Shown: positions 1 to 9,213, numbered from the stretch's first letter. The stretch: DNA of 64,000 nucleotides from Desulfosporosinus acidiphilus SJ4 (GCF_000255115.2 NC_018068.1:1178001-1242000); one strand, 5' to 3'. Numbers and translations: made by a program. The notes: generated by a model from the sequence alone, not told the origin.

Positions 1-195
1 GGTGTCTGCTCACTTAAGATTGTCGGGAGAGAATCACCTCTCAAAAAGAAAACAGCAAGCGTCAGGTTATTGAAAAGATCATTAGATATCCTCGAAGGTG
101 AGGAAAATCCGGAAATTCTTAGGCTGTGCTTTCAAATGATGCGTGGTATTCCTAAATTATGTAATTGTAAATATATGTGTTATTATCGTGAGTAA
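1..195 (+). CDS. C-terminal end of probable U32-family peptidase (partial)
   Basis: Reading frame 1 is open from the window edge to a TAA at 193-195, giving 64 residues. It contains SLKIVGRESP followed by a charged helix, and ends in a cysteine-rich tail (CNCKYMCYYRE). From family knowledge, an LKIVGR segment followed by a helix and a short Cys/Tyr tail is typical of the C-terminus of U32 peptidase-like proteins, some of which act in collagen degradation or tRNA/ubiquinone hydroxylation with an Fe-S cluster. The start and the catalytic part lie outside the window, so activity cannot be judged. It is transcribed towards the S-layer genes and convergent with them. The family call is moderate; that it is a real coding end is likely, from the open frame and the composition. 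Confidence 0.55.
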   Translation, partial: GVCSLKIVGRESPLKKKTASVRLLKRSLDILEGEENPEILRLCFQMMRGIPKLCNCKYMCYYRE

Positions 196-210
196 ATCTA
201 AGGAAGAGAG

Positions 211-263
211 TTGCAATGACGCTCTCAACCTGCCTTTCAAGTGATTTAAGAGCATCATTGCAA
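211..263. other. Imperfect 15-bp inverted repeat downstream of the U32-like gene
   Basis: Arms 211-225 and 249-263 are complementary with one mismatch. No T-run follows on either strand, so it is a weak candidate for a terminator or a small dispersed hairpin. The rest of 196-328 holds nothing else I can recognise. Confidence 0.4.
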
Positions 264-328
264 GGTAAATGGAGTTAAAGATTTCTTAGTTTTCAAGTAT
301 TGCTATTTTAATGAAACCATGCAAAAGA

Positions 329-351
329 GTCCCTCACCGAAGGTGAAGGAC
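329..351. terminator. Bidirectional terminator between the U32-like gene and S-layer gene 1
   Basis: A 10-bp stem (329-338 with 342-351, one G-T pair) and a GAA loop. On the minus strand it is followed by CTCTTTT, and on the plus strand by CCCTTTGTTT. It lies about 75 bp past the stop of the minus-strand S-layer gene, so it probably ends both convergent transcripts. Confidence 0.6.
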
Positions 352-423
352 CCCTTTGTTTACCTATTACTTATACATTGACTCTGCCGAATGCCTGTTT
401 CTATTGGATGAGAGAGTTTGATT

Positions 424-3400
424 TTAGTAGTTTTTAACGATCTTGACAGTAGCCACTAAACCGTCTGTGGTTACACCGGACAGAACGACATAATCACCTT
501 TGTTTGTCAAACTGTTGGTATCAACTTTTCCGTTTGCAATGGTGAACAATGGAGTTGCAGAGGATCCGTTAACTGTTCCGCTGTCTACCACATAAACATT
601 TGCTAGATTCATACCCTTAGAACCATAAGAATCTGTAGCATAGAAGTAGATATCTTTGCGGCCGGTGTTAGTTTCATCTGTGTTATTGCGTTGTAACAGA
701 GCGCCATTACTCAGCTCATTCGTCATAGCGGTTGCATTGTCAATATAGATGGTATTTCCATCATCAGACAGGTGCATACCTTTTGTTGTGTCGCTGTGGA
801 CAGCAATTGTTTTAGCTACCGGATCTACGCTTGAAGAACTGATCGGTGTTGTTACGGTGTGGATTAAACCATCAGCACCTTTAATAGTTACTGTTAAATT
901 AGCTTTTGCGCTGGATACTGTGGGATCTAATTTTAATCCAACTACTTTTACAGTATCATAGGCATTGGTAGCCGCAGATTTGGAACCTGTTACGTTAGTT
1001 TCAACGGAGAAGTCTTTAGTGTCGTCAACATATGCGCCTTGTACAAAGCCAGGTGCCATCATTACTTTTGCTCCGCCGGATGTCTTTCCATAGACATAAG
1101 GATTAGCTGACCAATCATCTTGTTGTGCGGTAATAGCACTGCCCGCATTGGAGTCAAAAGCGTAGATCGGATTAGCAACGGAATCAATTGAGTAGTCGCT
1201 GATATCGCTGTTTTTCACAACTGAGAAGGTTACAGATTGAGAATCGATGGCTTTGCTTGTATCGCCGCCGAGTACTGCCGATTCATCAGCTTTGTTGATC
1301 AAGTAGAAGTTAACAGTTTGGGTTCTGCTTACAGAATCCGCAAGATTGCTGCCTGCTACTACTTCGATACCTTGTCCGCCGCTTGCTATAGCATTGGCCG
1401 TGGTAGTGGTTTTGTCGGATTCAATGCCGTTTAAGCTCAGAGCACTTCCGGTTGTGGTAGCGACAACTTCATAGTTGCCGGCATTACCTGTGAGACCTGT
1501 CATATCCATGGTACGGCCATATTGATCCTTAACAGCTAAGCCACCATAGTTTTCGCCAAAGTCTAAGCGCTCGTTAGCACCTTCCTGCATTGCAGTAATG
1601 ACTTTTGTGTTGTCTAAGGAGAAGGTATCAGCTTTAGCGGCCGGTTGAATATTCAAGGTGATGGTGCTGAATTTGCCGGTTGAAGTGCTTGCGGTAAGGA
1701 TTTGAGGAACACTTTGATTTGAAGTGCCTGAAACCGTGGTTGCTCTGACAAATAAGCTGGCAGTTCCATCGGGATTACGTTGGAATCCTACTTCAGAGGC
1801 ATCAGAGCCACTGCCGTCGAAACCACTCAAAGTAACGTTGCCTGCCAGATCGGAATATTTGGTGAGTTGTTTTCCATTTTGATCATAGGCGGTAAATGGA
1901 ATCTCTTTAAGTTCGCCGGAAGCAATATTATAGGAAGGAGCCATTAAGTTGAAGGAATCAACAGCGGACTGTTTCTTCAAGGTCAGATTTAAGGTTGAAG
2001 GAGCTCCTTGGTAACTCATAGCGGTGATGGTTACAGGAAGATCGTTCTGAATGTTGTCACTGGATACGGTCACTTGAATTGCAGCTTTGTTGCTGTCCGA
2101 AGGATCTCTTACGACTTTTGCTGTTACATAGGGGCTGGAAGATGACAATTGATCATTATTAGCTCCGCTTAAGATCAAGCCGCCGCTAACAAGGCTATAA
2201 TCCGTTGTATCGTTGCCACTCATATCTTTAGCACTGTAATTAATATACCAAGTGTCACTGGTATCAGCAGCGGTAAGAGCTGCATTGTTAGCATTCGTCA
2301 AGTTATTAAGTGTAATGCTGCTTAAGGTTCCAAGAGCCGTAGAAGTTGCCAATGTTGCACTGGCGGAAACTCCGGAAGTTGAATCATAACCTGTGATGCC
2401 CACTGTCGGGAAGGTAATAAGATTCGTAGAAGCGTTTGGAGTTACTTTCAGTACGCCCGTTGTTGGGACAGTGATGGTTCCGGCACCCGTTTGGAAGGTG
2501 ATATTATTAGCAAGATAGCTGCTGGTAATATCATTTCCATATTGGTCGAGAACCGTAAAGCTAGCATAACCTATACCATCTTGAGTAATAGCAAGTTTAC
2601 TGGAAGTAATGTTAATCTTAGCAATTTTTTGCTGGCTGATGGTAACATTGCTTGAGCCAAGATCCGTAGAGTCAGTCTTCACGTCAACACTATAAGTTCC
2701 TTCAGCGAAGTTAGCAGAATTGTTCAGTGTAGCGACCGTATTGTCGGAATTCCAAGTAGCGCTTACAGTTACAGGAACACCTGAATTGGTAACAGTAAAG
2801 GCAACTTTAGAGGTGTCAGCAGGAGCTTGATTGAATTTTACTTGTATAGCATCAGCGCTAACAGCATTTACAGAAGTGACAGCTAAATCACCTTGTGCAG
2901 GGGTTGTTGTGCCGGATTCAATGCCAGTACGAACAGCATCGGAAACCACAGCGGTTCCGCCAAGAGCCGTTACAACACCATTCGAGCCGAGCTTACTGTG
3001 AACAAAGGTTGCAGCCGCGGGAACCGTTCCGTCGGTGAGGACGATAGCAGAGTTGGTTTGAGCTGCAAGAGGTGCGCCAGCAAGAGCATCGATGCCGGTA
3101 TTGCCATTGGCGACATAGACGTTGTCAAATTTCAAAGATGAGCTGAAGTCTTGGATGACTTGGTTATTGGTGTCATAAGCAGTGGTTCCGAAGTGGCGGG
3201 TAGCATTCGGGAAGTCTGCTTTCACAGCATCGCTGATTACGCCTGTACCACCAATGACATCTGAAGACGTAATATTAGAATTTGAAGCTAAGAAAGATTG
3301 TACACTGGAAGGTACGGAATCTTTTTCAGTCAAAAGAATAGGTTCGTTGGCAGCGGAAGCGATGGAAGCAATGGAAAGAGCGTCTTGGTTTGACCAGCCA

Positions 3401-3897
3401 TAAGCAACAGCTACTTTAGAGACTGAAGCACCAAGTTTGATCATTTCCTTAGCGATGTTGGCAGAGGTTTCAAAACGGTCGTTTCCGCCGAGAGAAACAA
3501 CAGAGATGCCCATGCCGGATAATTGATCAAGAACCGATTGGCTGATGACAGCCGTTCCGCTGGTTACATAAACGGTTTTCACTTGAAGCTTTTGGAGTTC
3601 AGCTTTGGTGTCAGCGTTTAAGGTATTTCCGGCCCCTTGAAGAAGGATAGGAGCTTTGAGGAAAGAAGCAAGAGGTCCAGCAGTCAGAGCGTCAACCATG
3701 CCGTAAGAAGTGGATGAAGCCAGAACAGCAGCACCTGTCCAGCCGGTTTGATCAGCAATGGCGACAGCGGTTTGCTCAGCAGTAGTACCGGCTAAGCGGG
3801 TAGGAACGGTAGTAGCAGCGAAAGCATTGTAAGGAACTGCGCTTAATGCCATACCTGCGATTGCTAAAGAAGCTAAAGCCTTATTAGTCTTTTTCAT
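424..3897 (-). CDS. S-layer-type cell-surface protein with three CWB2 repeats, copy 1
   Basis: This is an exported 1157-residue surface protein. The signal peptide (about 1-27, MKK..., hydrophobic core, AFA cleavage motif) is followed by three cell-wall-binding repeat 2 (CWB2) units at about residues 30-330. These show the characteristic DRFETSANIA, DALSIAS, PILLTEKD and VIGGTGVIS segments. CWB2 units bind secondary cell-wall polymers such as PSII in clostridia. The remaining ~800 residues are Ser/Thr/Gly/Val-rich beta-type sequence with repeated QYG/DQYG turns, resembling Ig-like S-layer array domains, with no enzymatic motif. I place the start at the ATG at 3897 because GAGAGGAG lies 11 bases upstream and the signal peptide begins there; an upstream GTG at 3957 in frame falls in a leader hairpin. 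The protein is identical to the one encoded at 4837-8310. It is probably the major surface-layer protein. Confidence 0.88.
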   Translation of the reverse strand: MKKTNKALASLAIAGMALSAVPYNAFAATTVPTRLAGTTAEQTAVAIADQTGWTGAAVLASSTSYGMVDALTAGPLASFLKAPILLQGAGNTLNADTKAELQKLQVKTVYVTSGTAVISQSVLDQLSGMGISVVSLGGNDRFETSANIAKEMIKLGASVSKVAVAYGWSNQDALSIASIASAANEPILLTEKDSVPSSVQSFLASNSNITSSDVIGGTGVISDAVKADFPNATRHFGTTAYDTNNQVIQDFSSSLKFDNVYVANGNTGIDALAGAPLAAQTNSAIVLTDGTVPAAATFVHSKLGSNGVVTALGGTAVVSDAVRTGIESGTTTPAQGDLAVTSVNAVSADAIQVKFNQAPADTSKVAFTVTNSGVPVTVSATWNSDNTVATLNNSANFAEGTYSVDVKTDSTDLGSSNVTISQQKIAKINITSSKLAITQDGIGYASFTVLDQYGNDITSSYLANNITFQTGAGTITVPTTGVLKVTPNASTNLITFPTVGITGYDSTSGVSASATLATSTALGTLSSITLNNLTNANNAALTAADTSDTWYINYSAKDMSGNDTTDYSLVSGGLILSGANNDQLSSSSPYVTAKVVRDPSDSNKAAIQVTVSSDNIQNDLPVTITAMSYQGAPSTLNLTLKKQSAVDSFNLMAPSYNIASGELKEIPFTAYDQNGKQLTKYSDLAGNVTLSGFDGSGSDASEVGFQRNPDGTASLFVRATTVSGTSNQSVPQILTASTSTGKFSTITLNIQPAAKADTFSLDNTKVITAMQEGANERLDFGENYGGLAVKDQYGRTMDMTGLTGNAGNYEVVATTTGSALSLNGIESDKTTTTANAIASGGQGIEVVAGSNLADSVSRTQTVNFYLINKADESAVLGGDTSKAIDSQSVTFSVVKNSDISDYSIDSVANPIYAFDSNAGSAITAQQDDWSANPYVYGKTSGGAKVMMAPGFVQGAYVDDTKDFSVETNVTGSKSAATNAYDTVKVVGLKLDPTVSSAKANLTVTIKGADGLIHTVTTPISSSSVDPVAKTIAVHSDTTKGMHLSDDGNTIYIDNATAMTNELSNGALLQRNNTDETNTGRKDIYFYATDSYGSKGMNLANVYVVDSGTVNGSSATPLFTIANGKVDTNSLTNKGDYVVLSGVTTDGLVATVKIVKNY

Positions 3898-4432
3898 GCT
3901 AAATATTTCTCCTCTCAATGTTAGAAACGTTTTTTTGTCTTGTTTTGTTGGAACCACTTGTTTCTTTTTTAATTTTTAAAAAGGAAATCAGTTTAAGAAA
4001 GAAACCAGTTTCAATTAAAAGAAACAAGTGAAATCAAGGAATCAGTCTGGTGAACGAACCAATTTGCAGAGACGCTTAAATTCGCCTCTCACCTCCTTGA
4101 AGGTTTTAATGTTAATTCTTTAGACATTGCGCAGTATCTAAAGTATTCCACCGGAAAATTAATGGAAGCGTCCCTCCAAAAATGATGGTAAATCGCTCCG
4201 GTGGGTACCCTTTAGAAACTAAATAAGACGTGAAAGAGAGAATCCTCAAAAGTCCCAATAGCTTTACTTGTTTAACAGCTTAAATTTCATTTAAGATATT
4301 TGAGCTATTTTAATGTTTGAGCTATTGTTTGAAGTTTCGAGTTCGAGTTTTTTTAACCTTCAAACTCGGGACAAACAGATAATAACATATTAAAACCAAA
4401 AGTACACTTTAAACTTAATGGTTATGTTTCCA
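3898..4432 (-). promoter_or_regulatory. Long structured 5' leader of S-layer gene 1
   Basis: About 535 bp upstream of the start is conserved between both S-layer copies and has no gene. It contains a perfect 14-bp inverted repeat (3955-3968 with 4017-4030) just before the RBS, a perfect 8-bp pair (4148-4155 with 4197-4204), a perfect 8-bp pair near 4327-4366, and a direct repeat TTTGAGCTATT (4299-4309, 4316-4326). A perfect Shine-Dalgarno AAGGAGGTGA (minus strand, 4098-4089) lies about 190 nt from the real start with no ATG behind it. Long stable leaders are known for S-layer mRNAs. I could not fix the promoter with confidence; the AT-rich stretch at 4365-4400 is the likeliest place. Confidence 0.6.
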
Positions 4433-4713
4433 GGTTTTACTTGTATGTTGAAATATTTAATATATAAATGGGCAAATCTTAATAAAATCTAAAACAAATA
4501 ATTAAAATTCCATAAAAACTTATAAAAACATATATTGGAAATTATTATTGTTAAATATTTAACGTATTATTATGGAGCGAGTTGTTATTGTTTTCTAAAA
4601 TACAAATTACTCTTTTGCTTAATGATGTAGTAATTGATTAAACCCTAAATAGGAAAATGATAATATTATGTTAAATGAAGATGGTTCCAAGGGGAATGAG
4701 GTTTAGTGCAGCT
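4433..4713. other. AT-rich spacer with decayed similarity to the segment at 8846-9025
   Basis: There is no gene here. The stretch around 4525-4610 resembles 8938-9025 at nearly the same offset (4413-4414) but with many substitutions; for example both contain ATTTAACGTATTA. It is therefore an older, unhomogenised part of the duplication. Confidence 0.6.
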
Positions 4714-4762
4714 AAAAAAGGACCGCTGTTCCGCGAACTATCCGTTCGTTTAACAACGGTCC
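4714..4762 (-). terminator. Intrinsic terminator of S-layer gene 2
   Basis: An 11-bp stem (4720-4730 with 4752-4762, one mismatch) is followed on the minus strand by six T (4719-4714). It lies 75-125 bp past the stop of the second S-layer gene and insulates it from the leader of copy 1. It is not similar to the terminator of copy 1, which marks it as outside the homogenised repeat. Confidence 0.8.
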
Positions 4763-4836
4763 ATACTGTTTACTTACTAATAATTTATGGGTTGATTTAC
4801 AATGCTTGCTACTTCTGGATTTAAGATATTTAAATT

Positions 4837-7800
4837 TTAGTAGTTTTTAACGATCTTGACAGTAGCCACTAAACCGTCTGTGGTTACACCGGACAGAACG
4901 ACGTAATCACCTTTGTTTGTCAAACTGTTGGTATCAACTTTTCCGTTTGCAATGGTGAACAATGGAGTTGCAGAGGATCCGTTAACTGTTCCGCTGTCTA
5001 CCACATAAACATTTGCTAGATTCATACCCTTAGAACCATAAGAATCTGTAGCATAGAAGTAGATATCTTTGCGGCCGGTGTTAGTTTCATCTGTGTTATT
5101 GCGTTGTAACAGAGCGCCATTACTCAGCTCATTCGTCATAGCGGTTGCATTGTCAATATAGATGGTATTTCCATCATCAGACAGGTGCATACCTTTTGTT
5201 GTGTCGCTGTGGACAGCAATTGTTTTAGCTACCGGATCTACGCTTGAAGAACTGATCGGTGTTGTTACGGTGTGGATTAAACCATCAGCACCTTTAATAG
5301 TTACTGTTAAATTAGCTTTTGCGCTGGATACTGTGGGATCTAATTTTAATCCAACTACTTTTACAGTATCATAGGCATTGGTAGCCGCAGATTTGGAACC
5401 TGTTACGTTAGTTTCAACGGAGAAGTCTTTAGTGTCGTCAACATATGCGCCTTGTACAAAGCCAGGTGCCATCATTACTTTTGCTCCGCCGGATGTCTTT
5501 CCATAGACATAAGGATTAGCTGACCAATCATCTTGTTGTGCGGTAATAGCACTGCCCGCATTGGAGTCAAAAGCGTAGATCGGATTAGCAACGGAATCAA
5601 TTGAGTAGTCGCTGATATCGCTGTTTTTCACAACTGAGAAGGTTACAGATTGAGAATCGATGGCTTTGCTTGTATCGCCGCCGAGTACTGCCGATTCATC
5701 AGCTTTGTTGATCAAGTAGAAGTTAACAGTTTGGGTTCTGCTTACAGAATCCGCAAGATTGCTGCCTGCTACTACTTCGATACCTTGTCCGCCGCTTGCT
5801 ATAGCATTGGCCGTGGTAGTGGTTTTGTCGGATTCAATGCCGTTTAAGCTCAGAGCACTTCCGGTTGTGGTAGCGACAACTTCATAGTTGCCGGCATTAC
5901 CTGTGAGACCTGTCATATCCATGGTACGGCCATATTGATCCTTAACAGCTAAGCCACCATAGTTTTCGCCAAAGTCTAAGCGCTCGTTAGCACCTTCCTG
6001 CATTGCAGTAATGACTTTTGTGTTGTCTAAGGAGAAGGTATCAGCTTTAGCGGCCGGTTGAATATTCAAGGTGATGGTGCTGAATTTGCCGGTTGAAGTG
6101 CTTGCGGTAAGGATTTGAGGAACACTTTGATTTGAAGTGCCTGAAACCGTGGTTGCTCTGACAAATAAGCTGGCAGTTCCATCGGGATTACGTTGGAATC
6201 CTACTTCAGAGGCATCAGAGCCACTGCCGTCGAAACCACTCAAAGTAACGTTGCCTGCCAGATCGGAATATTTGGTGAGTTGTTTTCCATTTTGATCATA
6301 GGCGGTAAATGGAATCTCTTTAAGTTCGCCGGAAGCAATATTATAGGAAGGAGCCATTAAGTTGAAGGAATCAACAGCGGACTGTTTCTTCAAGGTCAGA
6401 TTTAAGGTTGAAGGAGCTCCTTGGTAACTCATAGCGGTGATGGTTACAGGAAGATCGTTCTGAATGTTGTCACTGGATACGGTCACTTGAATTGCAGCTT
6501 TGTTGCTGTCCGAAGGATCTCTTACGACTTTTGCTGTTACATAGGGGCTGGAAGATGACAATTGATCATTATTAGCTCCGCTTAAGATCAAGCCGCCGCT
6601 AACAAGGCTATAATCCGTTGTATCGTTGCCACTCATATCTTTAGCACTGTAATTAATATACCAAGTGTCACTGGTATCAGCAGCGGTAAGAGCTGCATTG
6701 TTAGCATTCGTCAAGTTATTAAGTGTAATGCTGCTTAAGGTTCCAAGAGCCGTAGAAGTTGCCAATGTTGCACTGGCGGAAACTCCGGAAGTTGAATCAT
6801 AACCTGTGATGCCCACTGTCGGGAAGGTAATAAGATTCGTAGAAGCGTTTGGAGTTACTTTCAGTACGCCCGTTGTTGGGACAGTGATGGTTCCGGCACC
6901 CGTTTGGAAGGTGATATTATTAGCAAGATAGCTGCTGGTAATATCATTTCCATATTGGTCGAGAACCGTAAAGCTAGCATAACCTATACCATCTTGAGTA
7001 ATAGCAAGTTTACTGGAAGTAATGTTAATCTTAGCAATTTTTTGCTGGCTGATGGTAACATTGCTTGAGCCAAGATCCGTAGAGTCAGTCTTCACGTCAA
7101 CACTATAAGTTCCTTCAGCGAAGTTAGCAGAATTGTTCAGTGTAGCGACCGTATTGTCGGAATTCCAAGTAGCGCTTACAGTTACAGGAACACCTGAATT
7201 GGTAACAGTAAAGGCAACTTTAGAGGTGTCAGCAGGAGCTTGATTGAATTTTACTTGTATAGCATCAGCGCTAACAGCATTTACAGAAGTGACAGCTAAA
7301 TCACCTTGTGCAGGGGTTGTTGTGCCGGATTCAATGCCAGTACGAACAGCATCGGAAACCACAGCGGTTCCGCCAAGAGCCGTTACAACACCATTCGAGC
7401 CGAGCTTACTGTGAACAAAGGTTGCAGCCGCGGGAACCGTTCCGTCGGTGAGGACGATAGCAGAGTTGGTTTGAGCTGCAAGAGGTGCGCCAGCAAGAGC
7501 ATCGATGCCGGTATTGCCATTGGCGACATAGACGTTGTCAAATTTCAAAGATGAGCTGAAGTCTTGGATGACTTGGTTATTGGTGTCATAAGCAGTGGTT
7601 CCGAAGTGGCGGGTAGCATTCGGGAAGTCTGCTTTCACAGCATCGCTGATAACGCCTGTACCACCAATGACATCTGAAGACGTAATATTAGAATTTGAAG
7701 CTAAGAAAGATTGTACACTGGAAGGTACGGAATCTTTTTCAGTCAAAAGAATAGGTTCGTTGGCAGCGGAAGCGATGGAAGCAATGGAAAGAGCGTCTTG

Positions 7801-8310
7801 GTTTGACCAGCCATAAGCAACAGCTACTTTAGAGACTGAAGCACCAAGTTTGATCATTTCCTTAGCGATGTTGGCAGAGGTTTCAAAACGGTCGTTTCCG
7901 CCGAGAGAAACAACAGAGATGCCCATGCCGGATAATTGATCAAGAACCGATTGGCTGATGACAGCCGTTCCGCTGGTTACATAAACGGTTTTCACTTGAA
8001 GCTTTTGGAGTTCAGCTTTGGTGTCAGCGTTTAAGGTATTTCCGGCCCCTTGAAGAAGGATAGGAGCTTTGAGGAAAGAAGCAAGAGGTCCAGCAGTCAG
8101 AGCGTCAACCATGCCGTAAGAAGTGGATGAAGCCAGAACAGCAGCACCTGTCCAGCCGGTTTGATCAGCAATGGCGACAGCGGTTTGCTCAGCAGTAGTA
8201 CCGGCTAAGCGGGTAGGAACGGTAGTAGCAGCGAAAGCATTGTAAGGAACTGCGCTTAATGCCATACCTGCGATTGCTAAAGAAGCTAAAGCCTTATTAG
8301 TCTTTTTCAT
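4837..8310 (-). CDS. S-layer-type cell-surface protein with three CWB2 repeats, copy 2
   Basis: The encoded 1157-residue protein is identical to that of 424-3897: signal peptide, three CWB2 units for anchoring to wall polymer, and a long beta-rich array domain. The start is the ATG at 8310, with GAGAGGAG 11 bases upstream, as in copy 1. The gene has its own leader and its own terminator (4714-4762), so the two are independent units rather than an operon. Only two synonymous differences from copy 1 were found by eye, a level that points to very recent duplication or to continued gene conversion. The copy most likely doubles the dosage of the surface protein. Differential use of the two promoters is possible, because the far-upstream sequences differ. 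Confidence 0.88.
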   Translation of the reverse strand: MKKTNKALASLAIAGMALSAVPYNAFAATTVPTRLAGTTAEQTAVAIADQTGWTGAAVLASSTSYGMVDALTAGPLASFLKAPILLQGAGNTLNADTKAELQKLQVKTVYVTSGTAVISQSVLDQLSGMGISVVSLGGNDRFETSANIAKEMIKLGASVSKVAVAYGWSNQDALSIASIASAANEPILLTEKDSVPSSVQSFLASNSNITSSDVIGGTGVISDAVKADFPNATRHFGTTAYDTNNQVIQDFSSSLKFDNVYVANGNTGIDALAGAPLAAQTNSAIVLTDGTVPAAATFVHSKLGSNGVVTALGGTAVVSDAVRTGIESGTTTPAQGDLAVTSVNAVSADAIQVKFNQAPADTSKVAFTVTNSGVPVTVSATWNSDNTVATLNNSANFAEGTYSVDVKTDSTDLGSSNVTISQQKIAKINITSSKLAITQDGIGYASFTVLDQYGNDITSSYLANNITFQTGAGTITVPTTGVLKVTPNASTNLITFPTVGITGYDSTSGVSASATLATSTALGTLSSITLNNLTNANNAALTAADTSDTWYINYSAKDMSGNDTTDYSLVSGGLILSGANNDQLSSSSPYVTAKVVRDPSDSNKAAIQVTVSSDNIQNDLPVTITAMSYQGAPSTLNLTLKKQSAVDSFNLMAPSYNIASGELKEIPFTAYDQNGKQLTKYSDLAGNVTLSGFDGSGSDASEVGFQRNPDGTASLFVRATTVSGTSNQSVPQILTASTSTGKFSTITLNIQPAAKADTFSLDNTKVITAMQEGANERLDFGENYGGLAVKDQYGRTMDMTGLTGNAGNYEVVATTTGSALSLNGIESDKTTTTANAIASGGQGIEVVAGSNLADSVSRTQTVNFYLINKADESAVLGGDTSKAIDSQSVTFSVVKNSDISDYSIDSVANPIYAFDSNAGSAITAQQDDWSANPYVYGKTSGGAKVMMAPGFVQGAYVDDTKDFSVETNVTGSKSAATNAYDTVKVVGLKLDPTVSSAKANLTVTIKGADGLIHTVTTPISSSSVDPVAKTIAVHSDTTKGMHLSDDGNTIYIDNATAMTNELSNGALLQRNNTDETNTGRKDIYFYATDSYGSKGMNLANVYVVDSGTVNGSSATPLFTIANGKVDTNSLTNKGDYVVLSGVTTDGLVATVKIVKNY

Positions 8311-8845
8311 GCTAAATATTTCTCCTCTCAATGTTAGAAACGTTTTTTTGTCTTGTTTTGTTGGAACCACTTGTTTCTTTTTTAATTTTTAAAAAGGAAA
8401 TCAGTTTAAGAAAGAAACCAGTTTCAATTAAAAGAAACAAGTGAAATCAAGGAATCAGTCTGGTGAACGAACCAATTTGCAGAGACGCTTAAATTCGCCT
8501 CTCACCTCCTTGAAGGTTTTAATGTTAATTCTTTAGACATTGCGCAGTATCTAAAGTATTCCACCGGAAAATTAATGGAAGCGTCCCTCCAAAAATGATG
8601 GTAAATCGCTCCGGTGGGTACCCTTTAGAAACTAAATAAGACGTGAAAGAGAGAATCCTCAAAAGTCCCAATAGCTTCACTTGTTAAACAGCTTAAATTT
8701 CATTTAAGATATTTGAGCTATTTTAATGTTTGAGCTATTGTTTGAAGTTTTGAGTTCGCGTTTTTTTAAGCTTCAAACTCGGGACAAACAGATAATAACA
8801 TATTAAAACCAAAAGTACACTTTAAACTTAATGGTTATGTTTCCA
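8311..8845 (-). promoter_or_regulatory. Long structured 5' leader of S-layer gene 2
   Basis: This is a near-copy of the leader of gene 1, with the 14-bp inverted repeat at 8368-8381/8430-8443 and the isolated AAGGAGGTGA (minus strand) at 8511-8502. Five substitutions relative to copy 1 are confined to its promoter-distal 100 bp or so. Confidence 0.6.
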
Positions 8846-9213
8846 TCTATTTCTTATTTACTTGAATCCTTCATATATAAGCTGTTAAGTCTTAATGGTT
8901 TCTAAACCATATTAATAAGATTTAATAATATCTTGTAAATACATATACTGGAAATAATTATAACTAAAATATTTAACGTATTAGTACTGAGCAAGACTTT
9001 ATTGTTTTTAAAATGGAATTATAATTTTTATTCAAAGTAAAAAGGTAAATATCATAAGGTTTATCGTTATCACTATTGGAATAGCTTAGGCACTCTTCAA
9101 CATTTACAATGAATTTAATCTGGAAAGCATACAACTGGAAGTTATACTTTCTGGCCTGGGAAATTAATTTCCATTGATCAGTGATACCCCTCAGCGGCAT
9201 GAAGGTCTGAAAG
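8846..9213. other. Intergenic, decayed duplication flank
   Basis: The part up to about 9025 is weakly similar to 4433-4612. The remainder is AT-rich and contains no gene I would support. A 75-codon minus-strand reading frame (8973-9200) lacks an RBS and overlaps the duplicated flank. Confidence 0.5.

Larger units (their letters stand above)
421..4432. repeat. Long direct repeat, copy 1 (S-layer gene plus leader)
   Basis: This 4012-bp block recurs at 4834-8845 with a constant offset of 4413 bp and no indels that I could find. By eye I found two differences inside the coding part (positions 490 and 3238, both synonymous) and five in the upstream leader (4265, 4273, 4338, 4346, 4357). The block starts four bases before the stop-codon end of the gene and ends about 535 bp upstream of its start codon. 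Beyond the edge near 4432/8845 the flanks still show weaker, interrupted similarity. Confidence 0.95.
4834..8845. repeat. Long direct repeat, copy 2 (S-layer gene plus leader)
   Basis: This is the partner of 421-4432, in the same orientation with start-to-start spacing of 4413 bp. Homologous recombination between the copies could delete or multiply one whole S-layer transcription unit. Confidence 0.95.

Noticed and set aside
749-3403. Plus-strand open frames of 60-80 codons inside the S-layer gene (and the same ones in copy 2)
   Set aside because: They are antisense shadows. Their duplication follows from the gene duplication, and none has an RBS or protein-like composition.
4141-4260. Cyclic-di-GMP or ydaO riboswitch in the S-layer leader
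   Set aside because: GGGACGC and GGGTACCC resemble parts of known classes, but the required core signatures (for example GCAAA..GGGACGCAAAG or the ydaO core) are missing.
8973-9200. Minus-strand frame of 75 codons upstream of S-layer copy 2
   Set aside because: No RBS, overlaps the decayed duplicated flank, and the corresponding region of copy 1 has no such frame.
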